A DNA stretch of 64,000 nucleotides from an uncultured Sulfitobacter sp. GTDB lineage: Bacteria; Pseudomonadota; Alphaproteobacteria; Rhodobacterales; Rhodobacteraceae. Each line of letters begins with the position of its first letter. Within the stretch, counting starts at the first letter, position 1. Location: NCBI GenBank assembly GCA_905182645.1, contig CAJJCJ010000002.1:62001-126000 (forward strand), given 5' to 3'. The notes beneath the pieces were generated by a model. It did not search any database. It saw only the letters and a list, made by a program, of their open reading frames with translations, and was not told the DNA's origin. Positions 54,966-63,966 of the stretch are shown here, piece by piece. The translations under genes were made by a program, and so were the position numbers.

Positions 54966-55678
54966 GGCGCAACGCTTTGCAAAAATCCGGCATCCGACAA
55001 CACCGTCTGACCTTGTACACCTTGCAATGCGGACCAAAACGCCATCGCATCTGTCCGGCCATTTACCAAAGCGCCCGTGTAACGGATCGGCGGATGCAAA
55101 TCAGCGTCAAATTTGGCGACCACGCGCACCGCATCTGATACAGCAGCGTCCGTGGCATAGGTGATCCCAAACGCCACCTCGCCTCTTGCAACCAAGGCCA
55201 AAACCGCGCGCACATTGTCGACTTCGACCACATTTGCCACGACATCGTCCCACACTGATAGGCTTACCAATGCGGCCTGCCCGTAAATTCCAGCAGGCAC
55301 GGCCCGCGTGAAACCTATCGCCAATTTATCGGTGCCCAACACCTGCGACAAGTCTGAAATCGCAACATCCGCCGCCCCAGCAGGCCCAATAACAACCAAA
55401 CTGTTCGACGCAAAATCGGCAACATTCGACACGAAACCAGCAGCCCGCAATTCTTGCATCCACACGTCATTGGCCAACAGCACGACATCCGCAGGCGCAC
55501 CGTGCAAAACCTGTCGGGCCAACGCGCCGCTGCCACCATAAGACACGACCACACCGCCCAACTCAGCAGCCAGAGCATCAATCGGCTCTTTCAGGCTGGC
55601 GGCGGCAAACACAACAACCGTATCAGCGAGCACAGGGGCGCCAATCAAGGATGCGCAAAGGGACAGGATAAATCTCAT
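54962..55678 (-). CDS. modA: Molybdate-binding periplasmic protein ModA
   Basis: 238 residues from the ATG at 55678, giving a signal peptide (MRFILSLCASLIGAPVLA). Oxyanion-binding features: VFAAASLKEPIDALA and SYGGSGALARQVLHGAPADV near the N-terminus, the ADAAVSD-type hinge, and TGALVNGRTDAMAFWSAL. First gene of modABC. A 119-base gap to the divergent NUDIX gene should hold the promoter; no convincing ModE box was found. Confidence 0.93.
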   Translation of the reverse strand: MRFILSLCASLIGAPVLADTVVVFAAASLKEPIDALAAELGGVVVSYGGSGALARQVLHGAPADVVLLANDVWMQELRAAGFVSNVADFASNSLVVIGPAGAADVAISDLSQVLGTDKLAIGFTRAVPAGIYGQAALVSLSVWDDVVANVVEVDNVRAVLALVARGEVAFGITYATDAAVSDAVRVVAKFDADLHPPIRYTGALVNGRTDAMAFWSALQGVQGQTVLSDAGFLQSVAP

Positions 55679-55797
55679 GACCGGACTATCGCGGCCCAGC
55701 GACGCATATTCAAGCCATCTGAATCCACAATCGAGGGGTGGCATGTATAGCGTGGGTGTGGAACCAATGCGTTGGATTCCGCCATAAGTCGAACACC

Positions 55798-56286
55798 ATG
55801 CCCAAAATGCCGAAAAAACCAGTGCCCCTAAAACTGCGTAGCGCAGGCAAGACCGATGTGCGGGCACAATTCGCGGCACTTTGCTATCGGTTTAAGGGCG
55901 ACAGGCTGCAGGTCTGCATCGTAACAACACGCAACACAGGGCGGTGGATTTTACCGCGCGGCTGGCCAACGCACAAACAAACCGCCCATGACGGGGCCGC
56001 GATTGAAGCCTTTGAAGAGGCAGGCATCACAGGGCAGGTGTTCCCAGATGCGGTCGGAACCTACGTCTATGATAAACCAATCGACGACGGGATCGCCCCC
56101 GTTTTGGTCGTCGTCTACGCCATTCATGCCACCGACGTCGCCAAAAAATGGCCGGAAAAAAAGCAACGCAAGCGGCGCTGGGTCAGCCTGAAAAAAGCAG
56201 CGGCAAAACTGCAAGAGCCAGGATTGAAACACATCGTCGCAAGCTTTGATCCGGCGCGTTTGGATGTTGCACCGCGCGCACAATGA
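55798..56286 (+). CDS. NUDIX hydrolase (diphosphoinositol-type, PRGWP subgroup)
   Basis: 162 residues from the ATG at 55798 (MPKMPKKPVPLKLRS). The Nudix box is present as GWPTHKQTAHDGAAIEAFEE then AGI. The two catalytic glutamates of EE are kept, but the consensus first Glu is Gln and the Arg of REUxEE is Ile, which is typical of this PRGWP subgroup rather than of classic MutT. Substrate is unknown. Divergent from modA, followed by DUF1178. Confidence 0.82.
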   Translation: MPKMPKKPVPLKLRSAGKTDVRAQFAALCYRFKGDRLQVCIVTTRNTGRWILPRGWPTHKQTAHDGAAIEAFEEAGITGQVFPDAVGTYVYDKPIDDGIAPVLVVVYAIHATDVAKKWPEKKQRKRRWVSLKKAAAKLQEPGLKHIVASFDPARLDVAPRAQ

Positions 56287-56301
56287 TCTACCTTTAACGC
56301 T

Positions 56302-56697
56302 ATGATCCGGTTCACCCTCACCTGCGACCAAAACCACAGCTTTGAAAGCTGGTTTGCGTCAAATGACGCCTGCGACAAGCTGATGTCTGTTGGCATGGTG
56401 GCATGCACGTCCTGCGGATCAACAACAATTAGCAAAACCTTGATGGCACCAGCGGTCGGTAAAAAGGGTGGCATCACAGCGCCCCCGACCCCGCTCGAGA
56501 AACTGCGCCACGAGGTAGAAACCAATTCAGAATACGTCGGCGGGTCATTCGCGACCCAAGCGCGCGATATGCATGATGGCATTATCCCCGACAAACCAAT
56601 TTATGGCGAGGCTAACCTCGCAGAGGCGCGCAAACTGGTCGAAGACGGCATACCAGTGGTCCCCCTGCCCTTTATACCAACAAAGAAAGTGAACTGA
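56302..56697 (+). CDS. DUF1178 family protein
   Basis: 131 residues with the family N-terminus MIRFTLTCDQNHSFESWF, a possible zinc pair CTSCGS (residues 35-38) preceded by C8, and the C-terminal half KLRHEVETNSEYVGG ... EANLAEARKLVEDGIPV. Function is unknown; common next to NUDIX or amidohydrolase genes in alphaproteobacteria. Shares TGATG with the SDR gene downstream. Confidence 0.87.
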   Translation: MIRFTLTCDQNHSFESWFASNDACDKLMSVGMVACTSCGSTTISKTLMAPAVGKKGGITAPPTPLEKLRHEVETNSEYVGGSFATQARDMHDGIIPDKPIYGEANLAEARKLVEDGIPVVPLPFIPTKKVN

Positions 56698-57338
56698 TGA
56701 CGACGCTAATCACAGGTGCCAATCGTGGGGTCGGTGCGGCCCTACTCGCAAAATACCGCAGCACTGGACTTAAAGCAGTTGGGACGTCGCGGGGGTCCGA
56801 TGATCTATATAATTTGGATGTGACAGATGCGGAATCCCATTTGGCATTGGCAAACACTCTGCAAGGAATGCCGATCCAAAACCTCATCTGCAACGCAGGG
56901 GTGCTGCAAGATAAAGGCTGGGGTTTGGATGGTCCGTATACAGCATCCACATTCGCCGACACCTTCGCGGCCAACGTGACAGGCGTGTTTGAAACGATCC
57001 GCACCTTGCTGCCCAATGTGCGCGCAGCGAACGGCAAGATTGCAATCATATCAAGTCAGATGGGATCAAATACCTTGGCCACAGGCGGCAATTATGCCTA
57101 CCGCGCATCCAAGGCGGCAGCGCTTAATCTAGGCCGCAACCTCGCCACAGACCTGTCCCCCGAAGGCATCGCAGTGGGTATCTACCACCCCGGATGGGTA
57201 CGCACGGATATGGGCGGCGACAATGCCGACATCAGCATGGAAGAATCGGCAATTGGGCTGTTTGACCGGATTGCAGACCTCTCCATGGCCAAAACTGGCT
57301 GTTTTGAGACATGGGCCGGCCAAGATCACCCCTTATGA
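56697..57338 (+). CDS. SDR family NAD(P)-dependent oxidoreductase
   Basis: 213 residues. Nucleotide motif TGANRGVG (6-13), the NAG of LICNAGVL (about 66-68) and the active-site Y135-x3-K139 (YRASKA) after IISSQMGSN. Short for a classical SDR but complete. Substrate is unknown. Downstream of DUF1178 in the same transcript; 59 bases before lysC. Confidence 0.87.
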   Translation: MTTLITGANRGVGAALLAKYRSTGLKAVGTSRGSDDLYNLDVTDAESHLALANTLQGMPIQNLICNAGVLQDKGWGLDGPYTASTFADTFAANVTGVFETIRTLLPNVRAANGKIAIISSQMGSNTLATGGNYAYRASKAAALNLGRNLATDLSPEGIAVGIYHPGWVRTDMGGDNADISMEESAIGLFDRIADLSMAKTGCFETWAGQDHPL

Positions 57339-57340
57339 CC

Positions 57341-57379
57341 TTGCGGTTGCGGGTCCGACCCACTAGGAAAAAACCGCAA
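57341..57379 (+). other. Inverted repeat between the SDR gene and lysC
   Basis: TTGCGGTT (57341-57348) and AACCGCAA (57372-57379) are perfect 8-base complements, with an inner GGG/CCC pairing around GGGTCCGACCC. The element starts 3 bases after the SDR stop and ends 18 bases before lysC. No T run follows, so it may be an mRNA-stability hairpin or a leader structure. Confidence 0.35.
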
Positions 57380-57397
57380 TCAGACGCGAGATAAACC

Positions 57398-58636
57398 ATG
57401 CCAACATTGGTAATGAAATTCGGCGGTACATCCGTCGCCAACCTTGACCGGATCGCACGTGCAGCCAAGCGCGTGGCATTTGAAGTGGCCAAAGGCTATG
57501 ACGTGATCGTCATCGTCTCTGCTATGTCGGGCAAAACCAACGAAATGGTCGGCTGGGTCAATGAAACGTCCCCGCTTTATGACGCACGCGAATACGACGC
57601 GGTTGTGTCATCGGGTGAAAACGTGACGGCTGGCCTGATGGCGTTGCGGTTACAGCAAATGGATATCCCCGCGCGCAGCTGGCAAGGCTGGCAAGTGCCG
57701 GTGAAAACCACCTCTGCGCATTCATCCGCACGCATTGAGGAAATTCCAACCGACAATATCAACGCCAAATTTGGCGAGGGGATGCGCGTGGCCGTTGTCG
57801 CAGGCTTTCAAGGGGTCAGCCCTGAAGGCCGTATCACAACGCTCGGACGCGGCGGGTCCGACACCACAGCTGTGGCCTTTGCCGCTGCATTTAACGCGGA
57901 ACGCTGCGATATTTTCACCGATGTCGACGGGGTCTATACCACCGACCCACGGATCGTCTCCAAGGCCCGCAAGCTTGATAAAATCTCATTCGAGGAAATG
58001 CTGGAATTGGCGTCCTTGGGGGCCAAAGTCCTGCAAACGCGCTCGGTCGAACTTGCCATGCGGTACAAGGTGCGCCTGCGCGTGCTATCATCATTTGAAG
58101 AACCATCGGACATTGCGGGAACGCTCGTCTGCGATGAGGAGGAAATCATGGAATCCAACGTAGTGGCCGGTGTGGCCTATTCGCGCGACGAAGCCAAAAT
58201 GACGCTGATCTCCGTGGCCGACAGGCCCGGTATCGCGGCAGCCATCTTTGGACCCTTGTCAGAGTCAGGCGTGAACGTCGACATGATCGTCCAAAACATA
58301 TCCGAGGACGGGCGCACCGACATGACGTTCTCTTGCCCCGTCGATCAGGTTCCGCGCGCGCAAGCCGCAATGGAAGCGGCCAAAGCAGCCGACCATATCA
58401 ACTACCACGATCTGGTCGCTGATGAAGGTGTCGCCAAAGTATCCATCGTGGGCATCGGAATGCGCAGCCACGCTGGTGTCGCCGCCAAAATGTTCGCCAC
58501 CCTGCGCGACGAAGGCGTGAACATTAAAATCATCACAACATCCGAGATCAAAGTCTCGGTGCTGATCGACCGCAAATACATGGAACTAGCTGTGCAAGCC
58601 CTGCACGACACGTTTGAGCTTGAAAAGACAGCCTAA
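57398..58636 (+). CDS. lysC: Aspartate kinase
   Basis: Phosphorylates aspartate for lysine, threonine and methionine synthesis. 412 residues. N-terminal kinase domain with MKFGGTSVAN (6-15), IVSAMSGKTNEMV, SSGENVTAGLMA and the GRGGSDTTAVAFAA block; two C-terminal ACT domains (about 265-400; RPGIAAAIFGPLSESGVNVD and GVAAKMFATLRDEGVNIKI) for feedback control. One base separates its stop from the next start. Confidence 0.96.
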   Translation: MPTLVMKFGGTSVANLDRIARAAKRVAFEVAKGYDVIVIVSAMSGKTNEMVGWVNETSPLYDAREYDAVVSSGENVTAGLMALRLQQMDIPARSWQGWQVPVKTTSAHSSARIEEIPTDNINAKFGEGMRVAVVAGFQGVSPEGRITTLGRGGSDTTAVAFAAAFNAERCDIFTDVDGVYTTDPRIVSKARKLDKISFEEMLELASLGAKVLQTRSVELAMRYKVRLRVLSSFEEPSDIAGTLVCDEEEIMESNVVAGVAYSRDEAKMTLISVADRPGIAAAIFGPLSESGVNVDMIVQNISEDGRTDMTFSCPVDQVPRAQAAMEAAKAADHINYHDLVADEGVAKVSIVGIGMRSHAGVAAKMFATLRDEGVNIKIITTSEIKVSVLIDRKYMELAVQALHDTFELEKTA

Positions 58637-58637
58637 A

Positions 58638-59699
58638 ATGACGCTTCCCACCACCATGTCCGGCATCGCGCTGACAGGCTACGGAGGGTTGGACTTCCTT
58701 GAATGGCGTGACGATCTGCCAATGCCGGATGTCGGGCCAGATGACGTGTTGATCCGTGTTGCTGCCGCAGGGGTCAACAACACCGACATCAACACGCGCA
58801 CAGGGTGGTACGCCAAATCCGTCACTGGGGCGACAACGGATAACGCGGCGCTTGGCGCGGACGAAGACGGCACATGGAACGGCGAGGCCTTGCAGTTTCC
58901 ACACGTTCAAGGGGCCGATTGCTGCGGCGTGATTGTGGCTATGGGCACAAACATCGACCAAGCACGTCTTGGCAGCCGCGTCCTGACACGCACTATGCAA
59001 AACCACATCCAAGCCGATGGCAGCAGCTGCCTGATCACACAAGGGTCCGAAGTGCGGGGCGCGTTTGCGCAATTCATGAGCGCGCGGGCGATCGACGCCA
59101 TCCCTGTGAACTCCGACTGGACTGATATTGAGTTGGCCTCGATCCCCTGTGCCTACACCACCGCCGAAGGGATGCTGGTGCGCGCAAACGTGGGTGCTGA
59201 AAACCTGCTGATCACAGGGGCATCTGGCGGTGTCGGTTCGGCCGCGATCCAACTGGCAAAACGGCGTGGCGCAACTGTTTGGGCGATCACACAATCCGAC
59301 AAAGCAGACGCATTACACGATGTCGGCGCGGACCACACCCTAAACCGCGACGACCCACTGCCAGAAAACCAGTTCGATGTCGTGCTTGATCTGGTCGCAG
59401 GACCGCGCTGGCCGGACTTGCTTGACGCACTCAAGCCGATGGGCCGTTACGTGGCATCTGGAGCAATCGCGGGGCCAATGGTGACGCTAGATGTACGGAC
59501 ATTGTACCTTAAAGATCTTTCTCTGCTTGGGTCCACCACCCAACCCGACCACATTTTACCAGACATCATCAGCTACATTGAACGCGGTGAAATTCGGCCT
59601 TTAATTGCAGAAACTTACGCACTTCGCGACATCCACGTCGCCCAAACATCGTTCATGGCTAAGAAAACGATCGGTAAAATCGTTCTTTCTGTCGGTTAG
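58638..59699 (+). CDS. Medium-chain dehydrogenase/reductase, quinone-reductase-like
   Basis: 353 residues from the ATG at 58638. The nucleotide motif GASGGVG (194-200) and AIQLAKRRGATVWAIT define the Rossmann domain; GADCCGVI lies in the catalytic domain. No complete set of zinc ligands is visible, which favours the zinc-free zeta-crystallin/quinone reductase branch over alcohol dehydrogenase. Substrate is unknown. Immediately behind lysC. Confidence 0.85.
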   Translation: MTLPTTMSGIALTGYGGLDFLEWRDDLPMPDVGPDDVLIRVAAAGVNNTDINTRTGWYAKSVTGATTDNAALGADEDGTWNGEALQFPHVQGADCCGVIVAMGTNIDQARLGSRVLTRTMQNHIQADGSSCLITQGSEVRGAFAQFMSARAIDAIPVNSDWTDIELASIPCAYTTAEGMLVRANVGAENLLITGASGGVGSAAIQLAKRRGATVWAITQSDKADALHDVGADHTLNRDDPLPENQFDVVLDLVAGPRWPDLLDALKPMGRYVASGAIAGPMVTLDVRTLYLKDLSLLGSTTQPDHILPDIISYIERGEIRPLIAETYALRDIHVAQTSFMAKKTIGKIVLSVG

Positions 59700-59751
59700 G
59701 CGGCTTCCCCTACCCCCTTCACACACGTAAGAAGAGAATAGGAGGGCAAAA

Positions 59752-61992
59752 ATGCCTGAACGGATTGAAACAGAAAGCCGCAAACTGCTCGGACGCCTGC
59801 GCAAGGCGCTCGCGACAAGCAGCGAAGGCCAAGATCGGCTCGACAAAGTCGTCAACGTCATTGCGTCGTCGATGCGCACCGAAGTCTGTTCAATCTATCT
59901 GTTCCGTGACGAAGACACCCTTGAACTTTGCGCGACAGAAGGCCTGCAAGCCGAGGCCGTCCACCAAACACGCATGAAACTTGGCGAAGGTCTGGTTGGC
60001 CGCACCGCGCGCACCAAACGGGTCGTGAACACAGCCGACGCACCCAGCGCCAAAGGGTTTCGCTACATGCCCGAAACTGGCGAGGAACGGTATTCATCGT
60101 TCTGCGGCGTACCCGTGCAACGGCTCGGCGACGCGCTTGGCGTGTTGGTCGTACAATCAAAAGCAGCCCGCGAATTTTCCCCTGACGAAGTCTATGCCCT
60201 CGAAGTCGTGGCCATGGTGCTGGCCGAAATGACCGAGCTTGGCGCGTTTGTTGGCGAAGGGGCGGCCCTGTCCGCGCGGCACACGCAACCTGTGATGTTC
60301 AAAGGGTCTATCGCCCAAGAAGGCGCATCCGAGGGCCAAGTGTTCCTGCACGAACCCCGCGTGGTCGTAACCAACCCGATTTCCGACGATCCAGACGTCG
60401 AACTACAGCGCCTGCGCGATGCGGTTGATACGCTGCGTGTCAGCCTTGATGATTTGCTATCAGACAATAAAAACACCGACACCGAACAAAAGAAAGTGTT
60501 CGAAGCCTACCGCATGTTCGCCAACTCAAAGTCATGGCTGGCGCGCATGGAAGCCGACGTCGAAAACGGACTGTCCGCCGAGGCCGCTGTGGAAAAGGAA
60601 CAATCATTGTTCCGTGCGCGCCTGTCACAATCCAGCGACGCGTATATGCGCGAACGGATGGCCGACCTCGACGATCTGTCCAACCGACTGTTGCGTATCC
60701 TGACGGGGCAAGGGTCAGGTGCGGCCGACATGCCCGAAAATCCGATCCTCGTGGCGCGCAACATTGGACCCGGTGAACTGCTCGAATACGGCAAGGCGCT
60801 CAAGGGCATCGTGCTTGAAGACGGCTCTGTTGGCAGCCACGCGACCATCGTGGCGCGTGCGTGGGCGATCCCGCTGGTGATAAACGCCAAAGGGATCACC
60901 CGCGAGGCGTTGAACGGCGACACCATTCTTGTCGACGGCGAACAGGGTATCGCGCATTTGCGCCCCGATGACACCGTGCAAGGCGCATTCCGCGATAAAA
61001 TCGCGATGCTGACACGGGCGCAAGAACGGTACACGTCGATCCGCGACCAGCCTGCGCAGACCAAAGACGGGGTGAAGCTGTCGTTGCAAATGAACGCGGG
61101 CCTAATCGCTGATTTGCCATCCCTCGAAGGGTCTGGCGCCGAAGGTGTTGGCCTATTTCGGACCGAACTACAGTTTCTGGTACGCAACCAAATGCCACGA
61201 CGGGCCGAGCTATCCGCGCTTTATTCCCGCGTCCTTACGGCGGCAAAAGGCCAGCGCGTCGCGTTTCGAACACTTGATATCGGGTCGGACAAAGTGCTGT
61301 CCTACATGAAACCCAACGATGAACCCAACCCCGCGATGGGCTGGCGGGCAATCCGCGTGGGACTCGATAAACCGGGCGTGTTGCGGATGCAGCTGCAAGC
61401 GCTGATCCGCGCGGCAAACAGCGGGCCTTTGTCGGTTATGTTCCCGTTCATAGCGCAATACGACGAATTTCGGGCCGCTAAGGCCGAGATGGACAAAGCC
61501 ATGGATCGCGAACGCAAGCTGGGCCACCCGCTGCCATCTGACCTAAAGGTCGGCGCGATGTTGGAAACCCCGTCGCTGGGTTATGCGCCTGATGCGTTCT
61601 TCAAAGAGGTGGATTTCGTGTCCGTAGGGGGCAACGACCTTAAGCAGTTCTTCTTTGCGGCCGACCGTGAAAACGAACGGGTGCGCAAACGGTATGACAC
61701 GCTGAACCCTGCGTTCTTACAGTTCTTGAGCAACATCGTGGGCCGCTGCAATACCCACGAAACACCGCTTTCGTTTTGCGGCGAAGATGCGGGACGACCA
61801 GTAGAGGCATTGGTTTTGGCGGCCATCGGGTTCCGGTCGCTATCCATGCGACCTGCATCCATCGGTCCGGTCAAACACCTGCTGCGGCGGGTTGATTTGG
61901 GCGAAGTGCGCGGCATCGTCGACGCATCAATCGCAGCGGGCGACCAATCGGTGCGCCGCGCCGTGGCCGACTGGCTTGTTTATCAGATCTAA
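59752..61992 (+). CDS. ptsP: Phosphoenolpyruvate--protein phosphotransferase PtsP (EI-Ntr)
   Basis: First enzyme of the nitrogen PTS; passes phosphate from PEP to NPr and on to EIIA-Ntr to regulate metabolism and ion balance. 746 residues: GAF domain (about 20-160), PEP-utilizer N-terminal domain, phospho-His domain with H363 (VGSHATIVARAW), and PEP-binding TIM barrel with GLFRTELQFL, VGGNDLKQFFF and active-site Cys676 (SFCGEDAGRP). Strong ribosome-binding site AGGAGGG. Overlaps the convergent EcsC gene by four bases. Confidence 0.95.
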   Translation: MPERIETESRKLLGRLRKALATSSEGQDRLDKVVNVIASSMRTEVCSIYLFRDEDTLELCATEGLQAEAVHQTRMKLGEGLVGRTARTKRVVNTADAPSAKGFRYMPETGEERYSSFCGVPVQRLGDALGVLVVQSKAAREFSPDEVYALEVVAMVLAEMTELGAFVGEGAALSARHTQPVMFKGSIAQEGASEGQVFLHEPRVVVTNPISDDPDVELQRLRDAVDTLRVSLDDLLSDNKNTDTEQKKVFEAYRMFANSKSWLARMEADVENGLSAEAAVEKEQSLFRARLSQSSDAYMRERMADLDDLSNRLLRILTGQGSGAADMPENPILVARNIGPGELLEYGKALKGIVLEDGSVGSHATIVARAWAIPLVINAKGITREALNGDTILVDGEQGIAHLRPDDTVQGAFRDKIAMLTRAQERYTSIRDQPAQTKDGVKLSLQMNAGLIADLPSLEGSGAEGVGLFRTELQFLVRNQMPRRAELSALYSRVLTAAKGQRVAFRTLDIGSDKVLSYMKPNDEPNPAMGWRAIRVGLDKPGVLRMQLQALIRAANSGPLSVMFPFIAQYDEFRAAKAEMDKAMDRERKLGHPLPSDLKVGAMLETPSLGYAPDAFFKEVDFVSVGGNDLKQFFFAADRENERVRKRYDTLNPAFLQFLSNIVGRCNTHETPLSFCGEDAGRPVEALVLAAIGFRSLSMRPASIGPVKHLLRRVDLGEVRGIVDASIAAGDQSVRRAVADWLVYQI

Positions 61993-62762
61993 GCGCGCTT
62001 GACCGGCACATCGCGGACAACCAACAAACGGTGGAATTCGTCCAATACGGGGCTTTCACCATGTTCGCGGGTCAGTTTGCGCAGGCCGAAATGCACATGG
62101 GCCATCTGCACGTAATAATCGGTGAACGCGTAGTTGGTGCCGGCACCTGCAGCAGCGCCCAAAATTGGCACCGCTTGCGACGCCAGCTTTTGGGTCAGCA
62201 CCGTGGCAAACCGCGGGGCTACCTTGCCGAGCAACCCGTGCACAGCAGCCCCCGTCAGACCAATGCGCGCACCAAAGAACGATGTATCAACGCCGTCATC
62301 CGAAGCTCCAGGTCCGCCTGATCCGAAAACCGCCAAGCATTCCAAGCGCGTCTCGGCACTGGTTGGGTCTTCGCCGTATTGGGACGCAACCCCTTGCACG
62401 GCGCGAAAAATCAGGGTCGTCGCAATCGGTAATTCGGCCAAGGCCGTGGGCAATCCACCAAGCCCACCAAGAGCGCCAGACACAGCACCAAGCGCCTTTT
62501 GCATGGCGTCAGACCCCGCATATGTCGAACGGCTCCGGCTGGCGGCATCATAGCTGGCCTCTAATGCGCGGCGCGCAGCCACATCAATCTGGGCGCGCGC
62601 ACCAGCAGGTAACATCTTTAGCCCATCTTCAACCTGCCCGCCGACAAAGTTGATCGCTTTCATCAAAACGCCATTCGCGCGGCGTTGACGTAAAACAAGT
62701 GCGGCGATCGCAACCGCTGCATCGTCGTCTATGGCGTTGGTCAAAATAATATCTTGGGTCAT
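61989..62762 (-). CDS. EcsC family protein
   Basis: 257 residues of the EcsC family, which is named after a Bacillus ABC-linked gene and has no defined biochemical role. Glycine-rich hydrophobic stretches (AVSGALGGLGGLPTALAELP, VPILGAAAGAGTNYAFTDYY) suggest membrane association. Typical landmarks are RAVQGVASQYGEDPTS and ETRLECLAVF. 31 bases upstream ends the GNAT gene, so the two may be cotranscribed. Confidence 0.85.
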   Translation of the reverse strand: MTQDIILTNAIDDDAAVAIAALVLRQRRANGVLMKAINFVGGQVEDGLKMLPAGARAQIDVAARRALEASYDAASRSRSTYAGSDAMQKALGAVSGALGGLGGLPTALAELPIATTLIFRAVQGVASQYGEDPTSAETRLECLAVFGSGGPGASDDGVDTSFFGARIGLTGAAVHGLLGKVAPRFATVLTQKLASQAVPILGAAAGAGTNYAFTDYYVQMAHVHFGLRKLTREHGESPVLDEFHRLLVVRDVPVKRA

Positions 62763-62793
62763 CTCAAACAGATAAGGGGGCGTGGGGCGATTT

Positions 62794-63294
62794 TCAATCG
62801 GGCCACGCCGTCACCACACCCGTCACGCCGCGCCAAGCACCGCTTTGCACGGCGATCCCCAACACGCGGGCGGGGTTCGTCGGCGGTGGCATCTGAACAT
62901 CGGGCAACAACGTAAATCCAAACTTGCCATAATACGGCGCATCGCCCACCAGCATCACGCGGTCCCAGCCCTGTTGGCCAGCGATCTCTAATGTGCGATG
63001 CACCAGCAACCTTGCCAAGCCTTCGCCTTGGCGCGTCGGATGCACAGCGACCGGTCCTAACAAGGCGACCGCATGCCCTGCAACACACACCGGCCAATGC
63101 CGGATCGCCCCCGCCAGAATGCCCGCCCCATCGCGCGCAGTCAGGCACAGCGGCGCAATCGGGTCCACACCATCGCGCAGACGATACGACGACAGCGCCG
63201 ATCGACCAGGCGCAAAGCACAGGTCATACAACGCCTCGACCTGCCACCGGTCATCAGGGACCTCGGGGGTCAATGTGATCGCCTCTGTCTGCAT
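62794..63294 (-). CDS. GNAT family N-acetyltransferase
   Basis: 166 residues from the ATG at 63294 (MQTEAITLTPEVPDDRW). Acetyl-CoA-binding motif A is LGPVAVHPTRQGEGLARLLV (about 79-98), followed by the YGKFGF block near 122-127 typical of the YhbS-type subgroup. Substrate is unknown. Divergent from the flavin-reductase-like gene. Confidence 0.85.
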   Translation of the reverse strand: MQTEAITLTPEVPDDRWQVEALYDLCFAPGRSALSSYRLRDGVDPIAPLCLTARDGAGILAGAIRHWPVCVAGHAVALLGPVAVHPTRQGEGLARLLVHRTLEIAGQQGWDRVMLVGDAPYYGKFGFTLLPDVQMPPPTNPARVLGIAVQSGAWRGVTGVVTAWPD

Positions 63295-63360
63295 CTGCCC
63301 TCTGGTCAAAGCCTTTTCGCAAAGCTACCTAAGCAGGGAACAGTTGGATAGGTGCAAGCG

Positions 63361-63966
63361 ATGTTTTATGAACCAAAAAACGGACACGGGCTGCCGCACA
63401 ACCCGTTTAATGCTATTGTCACCCCCCGCCCCATTGGGTGGATCGCCACGCGCGGCGCAGATGGGTCCGATAACTTGGCGCCCTATTCGTTTTTCAACGC
63501 TGTCGCCTACGATCCGCCGCAGGTGATGTTTGCATCCACATCCGCTAAACCGGACCGTGGTGACACCAAAGACAGCGTTGCAAACATCCGCGACACCGGT
63601 GTTTTTGCCGTCAACATCGTTAGCTTCGCGCTACGCGACGCGATGAATACGACATCGGGGCCTTGGGGCAAAGACACCGACGAATTCGCGTTGGCCGATT
63701 TGGAAAAAGTGGGCTGTGACACGATCAATTGCGCGCGCGTCGCCGCAAGCCCTGCCACGTTGGAATGCAAGCTGACCCAGATCGTGCAACTTCCCGGTGC
63801 GGCAAACTTCGCGGTCTTCGGCGAGGTCACAGGCGTACACATGCGCGATTACTGCATGGTCGACGGCATGTTTGACGTCAAACAATTCAGCCCAATGGCG
63901 CGGCTTGGCTACCGTGATTACGCCACAGTGCGCGAGACATTCAGCCTCACGCGACCGGGCGATTAA
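63361..63966 (+). CDS. Flavin reductase family protein (FMN-binding split barrel)
   Basis: 201 residues from the ATG at 63361 (MFYEPKNGHGLPHNPF). The FMN-binding region TPRPIGWIATRGADG ... NLAPYSFFNAVAYDPPQVMF is that of the DIM6/NTAB flavin reductase-like family. Members reduce flavin for partner monooxygenases or act as small reductases; no partner is in view. The last 34 bases of the window hold nothing recognisable. Confidence 0.87.
   Translation: MFYEPKNGHGLPHNPFNAIVTPRPIGWIATRGADGSDNLAPYSFFNAVAYDPPQVMFASTSAKPDRGDTKDSVANIRDTGVFAVNIVSFALRDAMNTTSGPWGKDTDEFALADLEKVGCDTINCARVAASPATLECKLTQIVQLPGAANFAVFGEVTGVHMRDYCMVDGMFDVKQFSPMARLGYRDYATVRETFSLTRPGD

Noticed and set aside
55679..55797. ModE operator in the modA promoter region
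   Set aside because: Only weak, interrupted palindromes (for example around GGAACCAATGCGTTGG) were found; none matches a ModE site well enough to report.
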